The notes: generated by a model from the letters alone, not told the origin. 64,000 nucleotides of DNA from Neorhizobium galegae (GCF_017877055.1 NZ_JAGIPG010000002.1:930001-994000); one strand, 5' to 3'; shown: positions 6,558-16,550, counted from the stretch's first letter. A program made the numbers and translations.

Positions 6558-8351
6558 ATGTACAAGGCACCGGTCGAGGAGATCGCCTTCACCCTGAACC
6601 ATGTGGCGGGCCTTTCCGACGCCCTGGAGATCGGCAGGTTCGGCGACCTGAGCGCCGATCTGGTCGAGGCGATCCTGGAAGAGGCGGGACGGTTTGCCGG
6701 CAACGAAATGGCGCCGCTCGGCGAGATCGGCGACAAACAGGGCGCCAGCCTCACCGACGGCAAGGTGAAGACGCCGGACGGCTGGCCGGAACTCTATCGT
6801 CACTGGCGGGAGGGCGGCTGGAACGGCCTGACCGCGCCGGAAGCTTATGGCGGACAGAACCTGCCGCATATGCTCAACGTCGCCGCGCTCGAAATGTGGA
6901 ATTCCGCCTCCATGGCGTTCGCGCTCGCCCCGACGCTGACGATGGGCGCGATCGAGGCGCTGGTCGCCCACGGCAGCCATGCGCTGAAGGAAAAATACCT
7001 CGCAAAGATGGTGTCTGGCGAATGGACCGGTACCATGAACCTGACCGAGCCGCATGCCGGCTCCGATCTCGGTGCCCTGAAGACCCGCGCCGAGCGCAGC
7101 GACGACGGCACCTACCGCATTTTCGGCCAGAAGATCTTCATCACCTGGGGCGAGCACGACGCCGCCGACAATATCATCCATCTGGTGCTGGCACGGCTTC
7201 CCGATGCGCCTGCCGGTACCCGCGGCATCTCGCTTTTTCTGGTGCCGAAATTCCTGGTGGGCGACGATGGATCGCTCGAAGCCCGCAACGACGTCTTCTG
7301 CCATTCGATCGAACACAAGCTCGGCATCCACGGCTCGCCGACCTGCACGATGATCTATGGCGACGGCAAATATTCTCCCGGCAACGACGAGGACAAGGGT
7401 GCGGTCGGCTGGTTGATCGGTGAGGAGAACAAGGGCCTCGCCTGCATGTTCACGATGATGAACAATGCCCGCCTGGCGGTCGGCATGCAGGGGGTGGCGA
7501 TCGCCGAGGCCGCCACCCAGAAGGCGGTCGCCTATGCCCAGGATCGCACCCAGGGCAAGGCGCCCGGCTGGTCAGGTAACGGGATGAGCCCGATCATCGA
7601 GCATCCGGATATCGCCCGCACGCTGATCACCATGAAGGCGCTGACGCAAGGGGCGCGCGCCATCTGCTATGCCTGCGCCCACGCGATCGACATGTCGCAC
7701 CATACCGAAGGCGCCGAGGCCCGCCACTGGACCGAACGCGCAGCGCTGCTGACGCCGATCGCCAAATCCTTCGCGACCGATGCCGGCGTCGATGTCGCGT
7801 CGCTCGGCATCCAGGTGCATGGCGGCATGGGCTTTATCGAGGAGACGGGTGCTGCCCGTTACCTGCGCGACGCCCGCATCGCGCCGATCTACGAGGGTAC
7901 CAACGGCATCCAGGCGATCGACCTCGTGACCCGCAAGCTGCCGCTCTCCTCGGGCGACCAGGTGCGCGGCTTCCTCGGCGAGTTGAAGGAGATCGCCGAC
8001 AAGGTCTCCGCCTCCAACGACACTGCATTCGGCGAGACGGGCGACCGCCTGCGGGCTGCAATCGCCGCACTCGAAACCGCCACCGGCTGGCTCCTGGAAA
8101 CGCAGGGTGCCGGCAGGACGGCCGATGCGCTCGCCGGTGCGACGCCCTATCAGCGCCTGTTCGGCCTGGTGCTGACCGGCTGCTACCTCGCCAAGGGCGC
8201 GCTTGTCGCCGCCGATAACGGCGGCCCCGAGAAGCGCGTCGCGCTCTGCCGCTTCATGGCCGAGAACCTGCTCGCCGAAACCTCGGCCCTGAAGGACCGG
8301 GTCATTTCGGGCGCAGCGAGCTTACAAGCTGCCCGCGCGATCCTGGCCTGA
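6558..8351 (+). CDS. Acyl-CoA dehydrogenase with extra C-terminal domain
   Basis: FAD enzyme of fatty-acid or branched-chain acyl-CoA beta-oxidation, putting a 2,3-double bond in an acyl-CoA. At 597 residues it belongs to the long form, with a short N-terminal extension, the core acyl-CoA dehydrogenase fold and an extra C-terminal domain (about residues 470-597). Motifs seen are MNLTEPHAGSDLGALKTRA (flavin/substrate binding), KIFITWGEHD, and QVHGGMGFIEETGAARYLRDARI with YEGTNGIQAIDL, which carries the usual catalytic region. An AGGAGGAG ribosome site precedes the ATG. The enoyl-CoA hydratase gene follows after 11 bases, so they form one operon behind the LiuR-like operator. Chain-length preference is not decidable. 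Confidence 0.92.
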   Translation: MYKAPVEEIAFTLNHVAGLSDALEIGRFGDLSADLVEAILEEAGRFAGNEMAPLGEIGDKQGASLTDGKVKTPDGWPELYRHWREGGWNGLTAPEAYGGQNLPHMLNVAALEMWNSASMAFALAPTLTMGAIEALVAHGSHALKEKYLAKMVSGEWTGTMNLTEPHAGSDLGALKTRAERSDDGTYRIFGQKIFITWGEHDAADNIIHLVLARLPDAPAGTRGISLFLVPKFLVGDDGSLEARNDVFCHSIEHKLGIHGSPTCTMIYGDGKYSPGNDEDKGAVGWLIGEENKGLACMFTMMNNARLAVGMQGVAIAEAATQKAVAYAQDRTQGKAPGWSGNGMSPIIEHPDIARTLITMKALTQGARAICYACAHAIDMSHHTEGAEARHWTERAALLTPIAKSFATDAGVDVASLGIQVHGGMGFIEETGAARYLRDARIAPIYEGTNGIQAIDLVTRKLPLSSGDQVRGFLGELKEIADKVSASNDTAFGETGDRLRAAIAALETATGWLLETQGAGRTADALAGATPYQRLFGLVLTGCYLAKGALVAADNGGPEKRVALCRFMAENLLAETSALKDRVISGAASLQAARAILA

Positions 8352-8362
8352 AGGAGATATCC

Positions 8363-9121
8363 GTGAGCGACAGCCACATCCTCGTCGAGCATCCTGAGGC
8401 CCATCCAGGCGTCATGGTCATCCGCTTCAACCGGCCGGAAAAGAAGAACGCCATCACTTCCGCCATGTACAACCGCATGACCGCGGCACTCGAAGAGGCC
8501 AACCGCGATGACGCCATCCGCGCCGTCGCCTTCCTGGGCACCGAAGGTTGCTTCTCCGCCGGCAACGACATGGGCGATTTCCTGGCCTATGCCATGTCCG
8601 GATCGAAGGAGGCGCCTGCCGCCGCCGTCTTCATCAAGGCGCTGGCGCTGGCCGAGAAACCGCTGGTATCCGGTGTTGATGGCCTGGCGATCGGCATCGG
8701 CACTACCTTGAACATGCATTGCGATCTCACGGTCGCGTCGGCGCGCAGCCTGTTCAAGACGCCCTTCGTCGATCTGGCGCTGGTGCCGGAAGCTGCCTCC
8801 AGCCTGCTCGCACCGAAAGTCATTGGCCACCAGCGCGCCTTTGCCATGCTGGTGGCGGGCGAGGGTTTTTCGGCAGTTGCCGCGCTCGATGCCGGTCTGA
8901 TCTGGAGGATCGTCGAGCCGGACGTGGTCGAAGCCGAAACGCTGGCACTTGCCCTAAACCTTGCGAAGAAACCGCCGCAAGCCCTGAAGATCGCCCGCGA
9001 TCTGGTGCGGGGCCCGCGCGACGCGGTGCTTGCCCGCATGGATGAGGAACTGGTGCATTTCTCCGCCCAGCTCAAAAGCGCCGAGGCGCGCACTGCCTTC
9101 GAGGCCTTCATGCGGCGTTAA
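8363..9121 (+). CDS. Enoyl-CoA hydratase/isomerase (crotonase family)
   Basis: Adds water to, or shifts, the double bond made by the preceding dehydrogenase. The 252-residue crotonase fold shows NRPEKKNAI at the start, an oxyanion-hole segment ENxFSAGNDMGDF-like (CFSAGNDMGDFL) and GLAIGIGTTL. The Glu pair of true hydratases is not obvious: the region reads TPFVDLALVPEAASS, where the second position carries Glu (PEAAS), as in many isomerase-like members. The GTG start has AAGGAG in front and lies 11 bases after the acyl-CoA dehydrogenase stop. It is probably cytoplasmic and co-expressed with that gene. Confidence 0.9.
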   Translation: MSDSHILVEHPEAHPGVMVIRFNRPEKKNAITSAMYNRMTAALEEANRDDAIRAVAFLGTEGCFSAGNDMGDFLAYAMSGSKEAPAAAVFIKALALAEKPLVSGVDGLAIGIGTTLNMHCDLTVASARSLFKTPFVDLALVPEAASSLLAPKVIGHQRAFAMLVAGEGFSAVAALDAGLIWRIVEPDVVEAETLALALNLAKKPPQALKIARDLVRGPRDAVLARMDEELVHFSAQLKSAEARTAFEAFMRR

Positions 9122-9205
9122 CGGTGCCGCATGGGAAATTTTTGTTCCCGTCTTCTTTTGACGCAACTTCACCGCTAGATTGCCTCCACAACTTGGGAGG
9201 AAAAA

Positions 9206-9580
9206 ATGTCGTATCGTTTCTGGTCGTGCCTGCTCGTATTGCTTCTGGGAATAGCGCCGGCGCAGGCCGAGATGCTGGCATTCCCATTGCAGAGCCAGCC
9301 GCTGCAACTCGCCCAGAGCCCCTCCGTCACTATCGGGCCGAATGGCGTCATCATCCGCCGTGATGATGATCGTGACCGGTATCGTGACGCAGACCGGTAT
9401 CGCGACCGTGACCGCGATAGAGATCGCCCCCGCCCGCAACGTTATGTCTGCGTCGTCTCCCCGCCGCCGAGCATGGACCGCCGTCGTCCCTATGTCTGCA
9501 ACGCCGAACCGGGTCGCGTTGGCGGCCGTTGCCGCTGCTCGGGCGTCGTCGGCAGCGGCACGCTTGATCTCGATCGGTGA
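9206..9580 (+). CDS. Exported hypothetical protein with Asp/Arg-rich repeat
   Basis: A 124-residue protein with a clear signal peptide (MSYRFWSCLLVLLLGIAPAQA). The middle is a run of DR, DRY and DRD units (about residues 52-75), and the C-terminal third carries four cysteines (VCVV, VCNA, RCRCSG), which may form disulfides in the periplasm. The DR run is almost perfectly charge-balanced and probably extended. I recognise no named family. A GGGAGG ribosome site precedes the ATG. It stands alone between the beta-oxidation pair and the peroxidase. Confidence 0.75.
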   Translation: MSYRFWSCLLVLLLGIAPAQAEMLAFPLQSQPLQLAQSPSVTIGPNGVIIRRDDDRDRYRDADRYRDRDRDRDRPRPQRYVCVVSPPPSMDRRRPYVCNAEPGRVGGRCRCSGVVGSGTLDLDR

Positions 9581-9618
9581 ATGGCCCGGCGGTCCTCCGC
9601 CGAGCCGTTATCGGCTGT

Positions 9619-11202
9619 TCAGCCGATCGGGTTGATATCCCCCACGAAGCGTATCAGGTCGGCCATGGTGAAGTGGCCGGCCGCGGCGCTGGGCAATTCC
9701 GGCTTCCAGTTGGAGCGCAGCCACAGGAACGACTCGTGGTCCCCGTGCACGAGGCCGAGAAACGTCTCCGCGACGATGGTCGATGCCATCGGGCCGAGGC
9801 GTTCGCCCTGGTGGTAGTGCTGCGCCTCCTTCAGCACGTAGTACCAGAGCGGCGTCTTGATGTGCAGGCCGTGCCGCTCCGCAACTGTGCCGTCCTCGCC
9901 CCTGGCGATCTGCTCCGGCGCCATCGGCGTGAGGTTGATGGCTCGACAGACATCCTGACCGGATGGCAGGCCGATCTGCACCCCACGCCGCAGGTTGCGA
10001 AAGGCGAGATTGGCTTCCCGCCTCTCGGTCTCGGTCGGGTCCTCCCGAAGGCCGGGAAGTGCATGAAGCGAAGGCGTGATGAACGGGTCCAGCCGCCGCG
10101 AGAAGTTGAAGGCAAAATCGGGATTGTCGGTTCCCTCGATATCGAAGAACCTCCGCCAGTCGATCGCCCAGTTGGACGGAAGAGCGACCTGCGGATTGAG
10201 CGGGAAGTCTTTGGGATCCGGATCCAACTCGCCGACGATCTTGCCCGACTTGCCGGTGAAGAAGAAGAGCAGCGGAAGCGTACCATTGGCAATCGCGCCG
10301 GGGCCGGGATGGAAGACGTGATTGTGGCTGTATGTCTCGCGCACCATCGAATGGCCGAGACGGTAGGCGGCCGCTGCAAATTCCGCGGGCATATAGGGCG
10401 TCTCGACGAACCGGTAATAACGCCGGCCGGCATTTTTGATCTTGCGGACGAGCCCCGGCTCGGTCAGCCTTTCGACGAAATCGAACAACACGATCCACTG
10501 ATAGTGCCAGGTGACGATGCGGCGCGCTTCCTTGAAAAGTGCGGCTCCATCCAGGCCGGGTTGCTTCTCTTTGACCCACTCGACGACGGCATTGTGGAAC
10601 TTGATCATCAGCAGGTGGGTCTGCGCGACGAGGAGATTTTCGTCGTTCCGCTCGTCGAAGATCAACGCGTGGCCGACCTGGTTGCGCGGCAGATCGTTTG
10701 GCAGGGACGGTATTTTCTTGGCTGGATTGGTCGGTGAATTGTCCCCGGATTCCGCCGCATGCCCCACCAGCAGCTTCGGGCTGATCCTGAAGCTCACCGG
10801 ATCGCGCTGGTAAAGATAGGGATGAATGCCCGGGCCATCTCCGTAGAGCGAATCGAGATCGAGTGCCGGACTTCTGAAATTCCTGGTTGCCAGGGGATCA
10901 GCCTTCTGCTGATCGAGCGGCGTCGTATCGAGCGTGATGTCGTGATCGACGAATTGGCCGAAATAGGTAAAGCCTGCGGGGATGTTCTTGTTGTCACCCG
11001 CAGGATCGGGGTTTTCGCCGGGATCCCCCGGCTCCTTCATCGCGCGGGCGAGTTCGATCAGGATATCGTCGTCGACATTGAGCGGATCCAGTTTCGGAAA
11101 CATCCGCCCGAATTTACCGGGATCCCCATGCCCGGTCTGAGACTGAAGCGTCTCCCAGTGCATGCCGCGGACGCCGTGTCCATGCATTGCGAATTCTGTC
11201 AT
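9619..11202 (-). CDS. Animal-type haem peroxidase family protein
   Basis: A 527-residue member of the peroxidase-cyclooxygenase superfamily (myeloperoxidase fold), uncommon in bacteria. Key residues are visible: distal histidine in GQFVDHD (H87), a calcium-binding-like LDLDSLYGDGP (115-124), the catalytic Arg and possible haem-linking Glu in DERNDENL (R185, E188), and the proximal histidine in YRLGHSMVRETYSHN (H284). The haem ester Asp of the mammalian enzymes corresponds to D86 or D88 next to H87. There is no signal peptide, so it is cytoplasmic or leaves by another route. Family members use H2O2 to oxidise halides or organics; the substrate here is unknown. Monocistronic. Confidence 0.88.
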   Translation of the reverse strand: MTEFAMHGHGVRGMHWETLQSQTGHGDPGKFGRMFPKLDPLNVDDDILIELARAMKEPGDPGENPDPAGDNKNIPAGFTYFGQFVDHDITLDTTPLDQQKADPLATRNFRSPALDLDSLYGDGPGIHPYLYQRDPVSFRISPKLLVGHAAESGDNSPTNPAKKIPSLPNDLPRNQVGHALIFDERNDENLLVAQTHLLMIKFHNAVVEWVKEKQPGLDGAALFKEARRIVTWHYQWIVLFDFVERLTEPGLVRKIKNAGRRYYRFVETPYMPAEFAAAAYRLGHSMVRETYSHNHVFHPGPGAIANGTLPLLFFFTGKSGKIVGELDPDPKDFPLNPQVALPSNWAIDWRRFFDIEGTDNPDFAFNFSRRLDPFITPSLHALPGLREDPTETERREANLAFRNLRRGVQIGLPSGQDVCRAINLTPMAPEQIARGEDGTVAERHGLHIKTPLWYYVLKEAQHYHQGERLGPMASTIVAETFLGLVHGDHESFLWLRSNWKPELPSAAAGHFTMADLIRFVGDINPIG

Positions 11203-11332
11203 GATTGTCCTCCTTCGAAGACCATCGCCGCTGGTTATTCGCGGTTGATGGTTGCACCGAAGGATGGCACCTTAACCCTTGGATGCAAACCAATCGAACG
11301 CAATCAAGGATTGTTGGAGTCGTGCAAGGCGG

Positions 11333-12577
11333 CTATTTTTGCAGCAGCGCCACCGCTTCCACGTGCGGCGACCAGAGGAACTGGTCGATCGGCGTGACGG
11401 CCTTGATCTCGTATCCGCCATCGACAAGAATTCTGAGGTCGCGGGCGAGCGTCAGCGGGTTGCAGCTGACCGCCACGACCGTCTTGACGCTCGAACGGGC
11501 GAGATCCTGCATCTGGACTTCGGCCCCGGCGCGCGGCGGATCGAAGACGACGGCATCGTAGTTCTTCAGTTCGGACACCATCATCGGTCGGCGGAACAGG
11601 TCGCGTTTCTCCACCGACACGGGCTTCAGCCCCTGCGTATTGCGGGCGGCGTGATCGAGCGCTCTGACCGACTTCTCGTCGCCTTCGACCGCATGCACCT
11701 TGGCGATGCGGGCGAGCCTCAGCGAAAACGTGCCGGAACCGGCAAACAGGTCGATCACGCGCTTGGCCTTGCCGACATGCGAGAGCACCAGTTCGGCCAT
11801 CGCGTCTTCTGCCGGTTTCGTCGCCTGGGTAAAGGCGCCGGGCGGTGGGGAGACCTTGACGCCGCCGAAATCCACCAGCGGCTTCTGCAATTCGATGACG
11901 ATCTCGCCATTCACCGAAACCCGCGCGATGCTTTTCAGCGCGAGCATGGTCTCGGTTACCGTGCGTCGCTGCTTGTCGTCGAGCGGCTTCAGCCCCTCCG
12001 CGGCGAGGTCGAGACCGGCGAGGGTTTCGAGAACCGAGATCCGGAACGTCTCCGAGCCGGTCGCCAGTGCCTTGCCCACGGCGCGGATCGCCTCCAGCCG
12101 GGCAACGATGCCGGGCGAGGCGATCGGACATTCCACGATCGAGACGATATGGTTGGTCTCGGCGCGGTTGAAGCCGAGCAGAAATTCCTTCTCGGTCCGG
12201 CGGGCGGAAAATACCACCCGCCGACGCTCGCCGGGATGCGCTATGACCAACTCGCCCACTTCAGGCGTCAGGCCCTTGGATTTCAGCGCTTCGACGACGA
12301 GATTGCGCTTGAAGGCGTGGTAGGGCGCGTCCGCCAAATGCTGCAGCGAACAGCCGCCACAGGCGTCGCTGTCCGGTCCGAAGTGGCGACAGGCCGGTGT
12401 CACCCGGTCCGGCGAGGGGTTGGAGGTCGACATGACCGTGCCGTGATCGCCGTTGCGGGCGATCGCCAGCGTTTCGCCGGGCAGCGCATAGGGCACGTAG
12501 ACAGGGCCGTCTTCGCCGTTGGCGATGCCGTGTCCCTGGGCGCCCAGCCGATTGATCGTGACGGTCACCGTGCTCAT
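11333..12577 (-). CDS. Class I RNA 5-methyluridine methyltransferase, RumA/TrmA family
   Basis: Transfers methyl from SAM to C5 of a uridine in rRNA or tRNA. The 414 residues comprise an N-terminal TRAM RNA-binding domain (about 1-60), an Fe-S cysteine cluster (CRHFGPDSDACGGCSLQHL), a SAM-binding fold (VIDLFAGSGTFSLRLA) and the catalytic VSCNPLTLARDL motif (Cys nucleophile), with DPPRAGAE before it. The iron-sulfur cysteines favour the RumA/RlmD side over TrmA. Its ATG overlaps the tlyA stop (ATGA), so the two RNA methyltransferases are translationally coupled. The target base cannot be fixed. Confidence 0.9.
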   Translation of the reverse strand: MSTVTVTINRLGAQGHGIANGEDGPVYVPYALPGETLAIARNGDHGTVMSTSNPSPDRVTPACRHFGPDSDACGGCSLQHLADAPYHAFKRNLVVEALKSKGLTPEVGELVIAHPGERRRVVFSARRTEKEFLLGFNRAETNHIVSIVECPIASPGIVARLEAIRAVGKALATGSETFRISVLETLAGLDLAAEGLKPLDDKQRRTVTETMLALKSIARVSVNGEIVIELQKPLVDFGGVKVSPPPGAFTQATKPAEDAMAELVLSHVGKAKRVIDLFAGSGTFSLRLARIAKVHAVEGDEKSVRALDHAARNTQGLKPVSVEKRDLFRRPMMVSELKNYDAVVFDPPRAGAEVQMQDLARSSVKTVVAVSCNPLTLARDLRILVDGGYEIKAVTPIDQFLWSPHVEAVALLQK

Positions 12578-13338
12578 GAGGGTTCACCGGGCTTGCGGCC
12601 TGCGAGCAGATATTCCTGGTTGCCGTCGCCGCCGGCTATCGGGGAAGGGATGAGCCCGAGGCTCGCCCAGCCCATCTCTTCGACCAGCCAGCGTTCGAGC
12701 TCGGCTGCCACCTGCGGCGCCGTCTCCGGCTCCTTCAACAGCCCGGCCTTGCTGATGGCATCGCGCCCCGCCTCGAATTGCGGCTTGACCAGCAGCACGC
12801 AATGCGCGCCGGGCTCGGCAAGGTCGAGGGCCGGCGCCAGCGCCAGCTTCAGCGAAATGAACGAGACGTCCGAGACGATGAAGGTGATCTCGCGGTCGTC
12901 ATAATCCTCGGCAGTCAGATGGCGGGCGTTGAGGCCCTCGATATTGGTGACGCGCGGTTCGGCGAGCAGCCGCGGATGCATCTGCCCATGACCGACGTCG
13001 ATCGAGGTGACATGCTCTGCGCCGCGCATGATCAGCACTTCGGTAAAGCCGCCAGTCGAGGCGCCGATATCGAGACAGTCATGGCCGGCCGGATCGAGCT
13101 TGAAGTGGTCTAGCGCCGCAACGAGCTTCAGCGCCGCGCGGGACACGTAATCCTGCGCCGGGTCGTCGATGGTGAGTTTCGCGTCGAGCGGGAAGGTAAG
13201 GCTCGGCTTGGTGACGACACGGCCGTTGACCGTGACGGTGCCGCGGGCGATCGCGTCGCGCGCACGGGCTCGGCTCGCGACGAGATTGAGCGAGACGAGA
13301 AGCTGGTCGAGGCGTTGGTTTTCGGGAGTTGAGGACAT
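12574..13338 (-). CDS. tlyA: TlyA family rRNA (cytidine-2'-O)-methyltransferase
   Basis: A 254-residue protein with an N-terminal S4 RNA-binding domain (RLDQLLVSLNLVASRARARDA, through about residue 60) and an FtsJ/RrmJ-type SAM domain (CLDIGASTGGFTEVLI). Family members 2'-O-methylate cytidines of 16S and 23S rRNA; some were first named haemolysins. I chose the ATG at 13338 (MSSTPENQ) because the longer reading to 13407 adds residues unlike the family. GAGGAC is not placed as a ribosome site here, so the start is reasonable rather than certain. It overlaps rumA by 4 bases. Confidence 0.9.
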   Translation of the reverse strand: MSSTPENQRLDQLLVSLNLVASRARARDAIARGTVTVNGRVVTKPSLTFPLDAKLTIDDPAQDYVSRAALKLVAALDHFKLDPAGHDCLDIGASTGGFTEVLIMRGAEHVTSIDVGHGQMHPRLLAEPRVTNIEGLNARHLTAEDYDDREITFIVSDVSFISLKLALAPALDLAEPGAHCVLLVKPQFEAGRDAISKAGLLKEPETAPQVAAELERWLVEEMGWASLGLIPSPIAGGDGNQEYLLAGRKPGEPS

Positions 13339-13491
13339 GGTAGCAGTCAATGCCTGCCTATCGCCTGGCTTGCAAGGGGCTTGCCCCATGAAAACTCCCA
13401 GCCGCATTCAATCAAATTTTAATCATGTTGGGATTCTCTCCAGGCTGGAGGAGATGTCCAATGCTGTTTCAACTGAGAGCGGAAGCAACTG

Positions 13492-15432
13492 ATGTCGCTT
13501 AAAGACCTATCCCTGAACAAGAAGCTGATCATCACCTTTGCGGCGTTGATGTCGATCTGCCTGCTGGCGTCCGCCGGCGTTTATTGGCAGGCGTTGAAAT
13601 CGAGCCGGTCTTCCGCGCAACAGGTTGTCTCCCAGACCATCCTGATGCATGTGGACGCGGCGCTCGAAGCCATGCTGGAACAAGCCGTCAATCAGCGCGG
13701 CTTCCTGCTCTTCAAGAGCGACAGCACCTATGCGGACGTCTTCAACAACCGCGAGAAGATGATCACGGCGATCGACGCCGCCAAAAAGGCGGCCGCCGGC
13801 ATGCCGGATATGATCGCTTCGCTCGATGCGATGCGGGCCGCAGCCGACGTGTTTCACACCCAGCTCACCGTTCCGCAGCTCGATGCGCGCAAGAACACCA
13901 GCAAGCCGATCGATGAAGTCATCGAGATCGGCCGCAACCAGTCGAAGGGCCAGCTCGACGTGTTCCGCGATGCTGCCGCCAAGATCAAGAAACAGGCTTT
14001 CGATCTGTCGACCGCGATGGTCAAGGCCCAGACCGGCGCCCATAACGACCTGTTGCTGACGCTTCTGGCCGGCGGCGCCATTGCAGGCCTCATTGCGGTT
14101 GCCCTCGTGCTTGCCCTGTCGCGAGCCATCGTCAAGCCGATCGCGGGCATGACGGAAGCCATGACCAGCCTTGCCGGCGGCAATCACGACATCCAGGTTC
14201 CGGCCCTCGAACGCGGCGACGAAGTCGGCCGCATGGCCAAGGCCGTCACGGTCTTCAAGGATGCGGCGATCGAAAAGCAGCGTCTGGCCCGCGATACGGA
14301 TATGCTGCGCGATACCAGCGAGCGCGAACGCCTCGAGAACGATGCCCAGAAGGCACGCGAAGCCGCCAATATCGAGTTTGCCATCGACGCGCTTGCCACC
14401 GGCCTTGCAAGCCTTGCCGATGGCGATGTCGCCTACCGTATCGAAAAGCCCTTCTCCGGCAATCTCGACCGGCTGCGCACCGACTTCAACCAGGCGCTCG
14501 GCCGTCTGCAGTCGGCCCTTCAGGCGGTCGGCGAGAATGCCTCGGCGATCAGCGCCGGCGCGGGCGAAATCCGCTCCGCGGCCGACGATCTCGGTCGCCG
14601 CACCGAACAACAGGCCGCAGCCGTCGAAGAGACCGCCGCCGCACTCGAACAGGTGACGACGACGGTGAAGGAATCGGCTCGGCGTGCAGAGGATGTCGGC
14701 CAGCGTGTCGAGCGCACCCGCATCGGCGCCGAGAAATCGGGCGAAGTTGTCCGCCGTGCGGTCTCCGCCATGGAGCAGATCTCAAAGTCCTCCGGCGAGA
14801 TCAGCAATATCATCAGCGTCATCGACGACATCGCCTTCCAGACCAACCTGCTCGCACTCAACGCAGGCGTCGAGGCGGCTCGCGCCGGCGAGGCGGGCAA
14901 GGGTTTTGCGGTCGTCGCACAGGAAGTCCGCGAGCTCGCCCAGCGTTCCGCAAATGCGGCAAAGGAGATCAAGGCGTTGATCACCACCTCCAGCCAGCAG
15001 GTGGATGCGGGCGTCGCGCTGGTCGGCGAGACCGGCCAGGCGCTGGAAGCGATCGTCGGTGAAGTGCAGCAGATCAACCAGCACCTTTCCGCCATCGTCA
15101 TCTCCACCCGCGAGCAGTCGACCGGTCTCCAGGAGATCAACACGTCGGTCAATGCGATGGACCAGGGTACGCAGCAGAACGCCGCCATGGTCGAAGAGCA
15201 GAATGCGGCAAGCCACAAGCTCGCCCAGGAAGCCCAGGCGCTCGACGCCCTGCTGAGGCAGTTCAATTTCGGGGGTACGCCGGCAGCTCGGATCTCTCGT
15301 CCGGTTGCCGCTCCGTCGACAGCCCGTCCGGTGGCATCGCCGGCGAACGCCCTGCGTTCCACCGTCGCCCGCGCCTTTTCCGGCAAGGCGGCGAGCGCCG
15401 CGGCCGTGAAGGAAGAGTGGTCGGAATTCTGA
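13492..15432 (+). CDS. Methyl-accepting chemotaxis protein with CheR-tether motif
   Basis: Transmembrane chemoreceptor, 646 residues: TM1 (about 10-32), a periplasmic helical sensor domain of about 150 residues without cysteines, TM2 (about 185-207), HAMP (about 208-262), a HAMP-like second linker, and the signalling domain. The signalling hairpin tip is well conserved ([20 protein letters not shown] and [18 protein letters not shown]). The last residues, EEWSEF, fit the WxxF pentapeptide that binds CheR/CheB, so it should be a high-abundance-type receptor. The ligand is unknown. It is transcribed alone, divergent from tlyA, and ends at a strong terminator. Confidence 0.92.
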   Translation: MSLKDLSLNKKLIITFAALMSICLLASAGVYWQALKSSRSSAQQVVSQTILMHVDAALEAMLEQAVNQRGFLLFKSDSTYADVFNNREKMITAIDAAKKAAAGMPDMIASLDAMRAAADVFHTQLTVPQLDARKNTSKPIDEVIEIGRNQSKGQLDVFRDAAAKIKKQAFDLSTAMVKAQTGAHNDLLLTLLAGGAIAGLIAVALVLALSRAIVKPIAGMTEAMTSLAGGNHDIQVPALERGDEVGRMAKAVTVFKDAAIEKQRLARDTDMLRDTSERERLENDAQKAREAANIEFAIDALATGLASLADGDVAYRIEKPFSGNLDRLRTDFNQALGRLQSALQAVGENASAISAGAGEIRSAADDLGRRTEQQAAAVEETAAALEQVTTTVKESARRAEDVGQRVERTRIGAEKSGEVVRRAVSAMEQISKSSGEISNIISVIDDIAFQTNLLALNAGVEAARAGEAGKGFAVVAQEVRELAQRSANAAKEIKALITTSSQQVDAGVALVGETGQALEAIVGEVQQINQHLSAIVISTREQSTGLQEINTSVNAMDQGTQQNAAMVEEQNAASHKLAQEAQALDALLRQFNFGGTPAARISRPVAAPSTARPVASPANALRSTVARAFSGKAASAAAVKEEWSEF

Positions 15433-15455
15433 TCAGCCCATTCTGATTGATCTGA

Positions 15456-15487
15456 AAGGCAGGCCGGAAGACCAACCGGCCTGCCTT
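15456..15487 (+). terminator. Rho-independent terminator after the chemoreceptor
   Basis: A perfect 12-bp stem (15456-15467 with 15476-15487), 8-base loop, then CTCTGTTG. It lies 24 bases after the chemoreceptor stop. Confidence 0.8.
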
Positions 15488-15554
15488 CTCTGTTGCAGCA
15501 TTTGCGTCTATCGTCCGGCGGCCGGAAAGCCGGCAGCGAACCGGAGGGACGGAA

Positions 15555-16550
15555 ATGCGGTGGACCTTGCTGATCGGCGGGCTTTTGCTTGTCTCGAACC
15601 CGGCACTCGCCAACGATTCCATGGCGGAACTGAAGACGGGCGGGCTGATCTACGTCCAGACCTCCGATGTCGCGATGGCCGAGGAGCAGCTCTACATTTC
15701 CCGTGAGGAAGTGCTGGTCGACTACGTCTTCAAGAATACCAGCGACAAGGACGTCGAAAGCGTCATCGCCTTCCCGATGCCGGATATCACCGGCAGCATG
15801 GACAGCAATATCGCCCTCGACGATACCGACGCCGACAATTTCCTCGGCTTTTCGGTCGTGCAGGACAGCCGGCAGATCAAGCCGGAACTGCAGCAGCGGG
15901 TGCTGGCGGCCGGCATCGACCGCACAGACGAACTCGTGGCGCGCAACATTCCGCTTCTGCCCTATAGCGACAGGACGCTCGCCGCACTCAAGGCCCTGCC
16001 CGAGGACGTGAAGACGGCGTGGATCGCCGAGGGGCTGGTGTTCGTCAACCGCTACGATGCCGGCAAGGGCTGGCAGGAGGATCTGACGCCGGCCTGGACG
16101 CTGCGATCGGTCTATTGGTGGAAGACGAAATTCCCGGCAGGAAAGCCCGTCCGCGTCAGCCACCGCTACAAGCCGAGTGTCGGCGGCACTGTCGCCATGA
16201 CCTTCATCGACCAGGGCAAACCGGCGACGAACTACAAGGACTATGCCGAGCGCTACTGCATCGACGCCGCCTTCATGAAGACGGCCGCAAAGCTTGAAGC
16301 CGCGGCTGGGAAAAGCGGCCCGAACTATACGGAGCATTGGGTGTCGTACATCCTCACCACCGGCGCCAACTGGGGCGGATCGATCGGCAAGTTCAAGCTG
16401 ACGATCGACAAGGGCAGGGCGCAGGACTACGTCAGCTTCTGCGGCAACGGCGTGAAAAAGGTCGGCCCCACGACCTTCGAGATGACCGCTGACGATTTCT
16501 ATCCGGAAAAGGACTTGAATATCCTGTTCCTGACGGCCGCCGATCAGTAA
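15555..16550 (+). CDS. DUF4424 family exported protein
   Basis: A 331-residue periplasmic protein of unknown function. It has a signal peptide (MRWTLLIGGLLLVSNPALA) followed directly by NDSMAELKTGGL, the start typical of the DUF4424 family as I remember it. The mature part looks beta-rich, with conserved aromatic and Asp positions (FPMPDITGSMD, SHRYKPSVGG, VSYILTTGANW). Two cysteines (Y-C-I, F-C-G) could form a disulfide. A GGAGGGAC ribosome site precedes the ATG. Monocistronic as far as can be seen. Confidence 0.8.
   Translation: MRWTLLIGGLLLVSNPALANDSMAELKTGGLIYVQTSDVAMAEEQLYISREEVLVDYVFKNTSDKDVESVIAFPMPDITGSMDSNIALDDTDADNFLGFSVVQDSRQIKPELQQRVLAAGIDRTDELVARNIPLLPYSDRTLAALKALPEDVKTAWIAEGLVFVNRYDAGKGWQEDLTPAWTLRSVYWWKTKFPAGKPVRVSHRYKPSVGGTVAMTFIDQGKPATNYKDYAERYCIDAAFMKTAAKLEAAAGKSGPNYTEHWVSYILTTGANWGGSIGKFKLTIDKGRAQDYVSFCGNGVKKVGPTTFEMTADDFYPEKDLNILFLTAADQ

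Noticed and set aside
9361..9430. Repeated GACCGGTATCGTGAC-like units, possible CRISPR or tandem repeat
   Set aside because: The units are short, degenerate and in frame, encoding the DR/DRY run of the exported protein.
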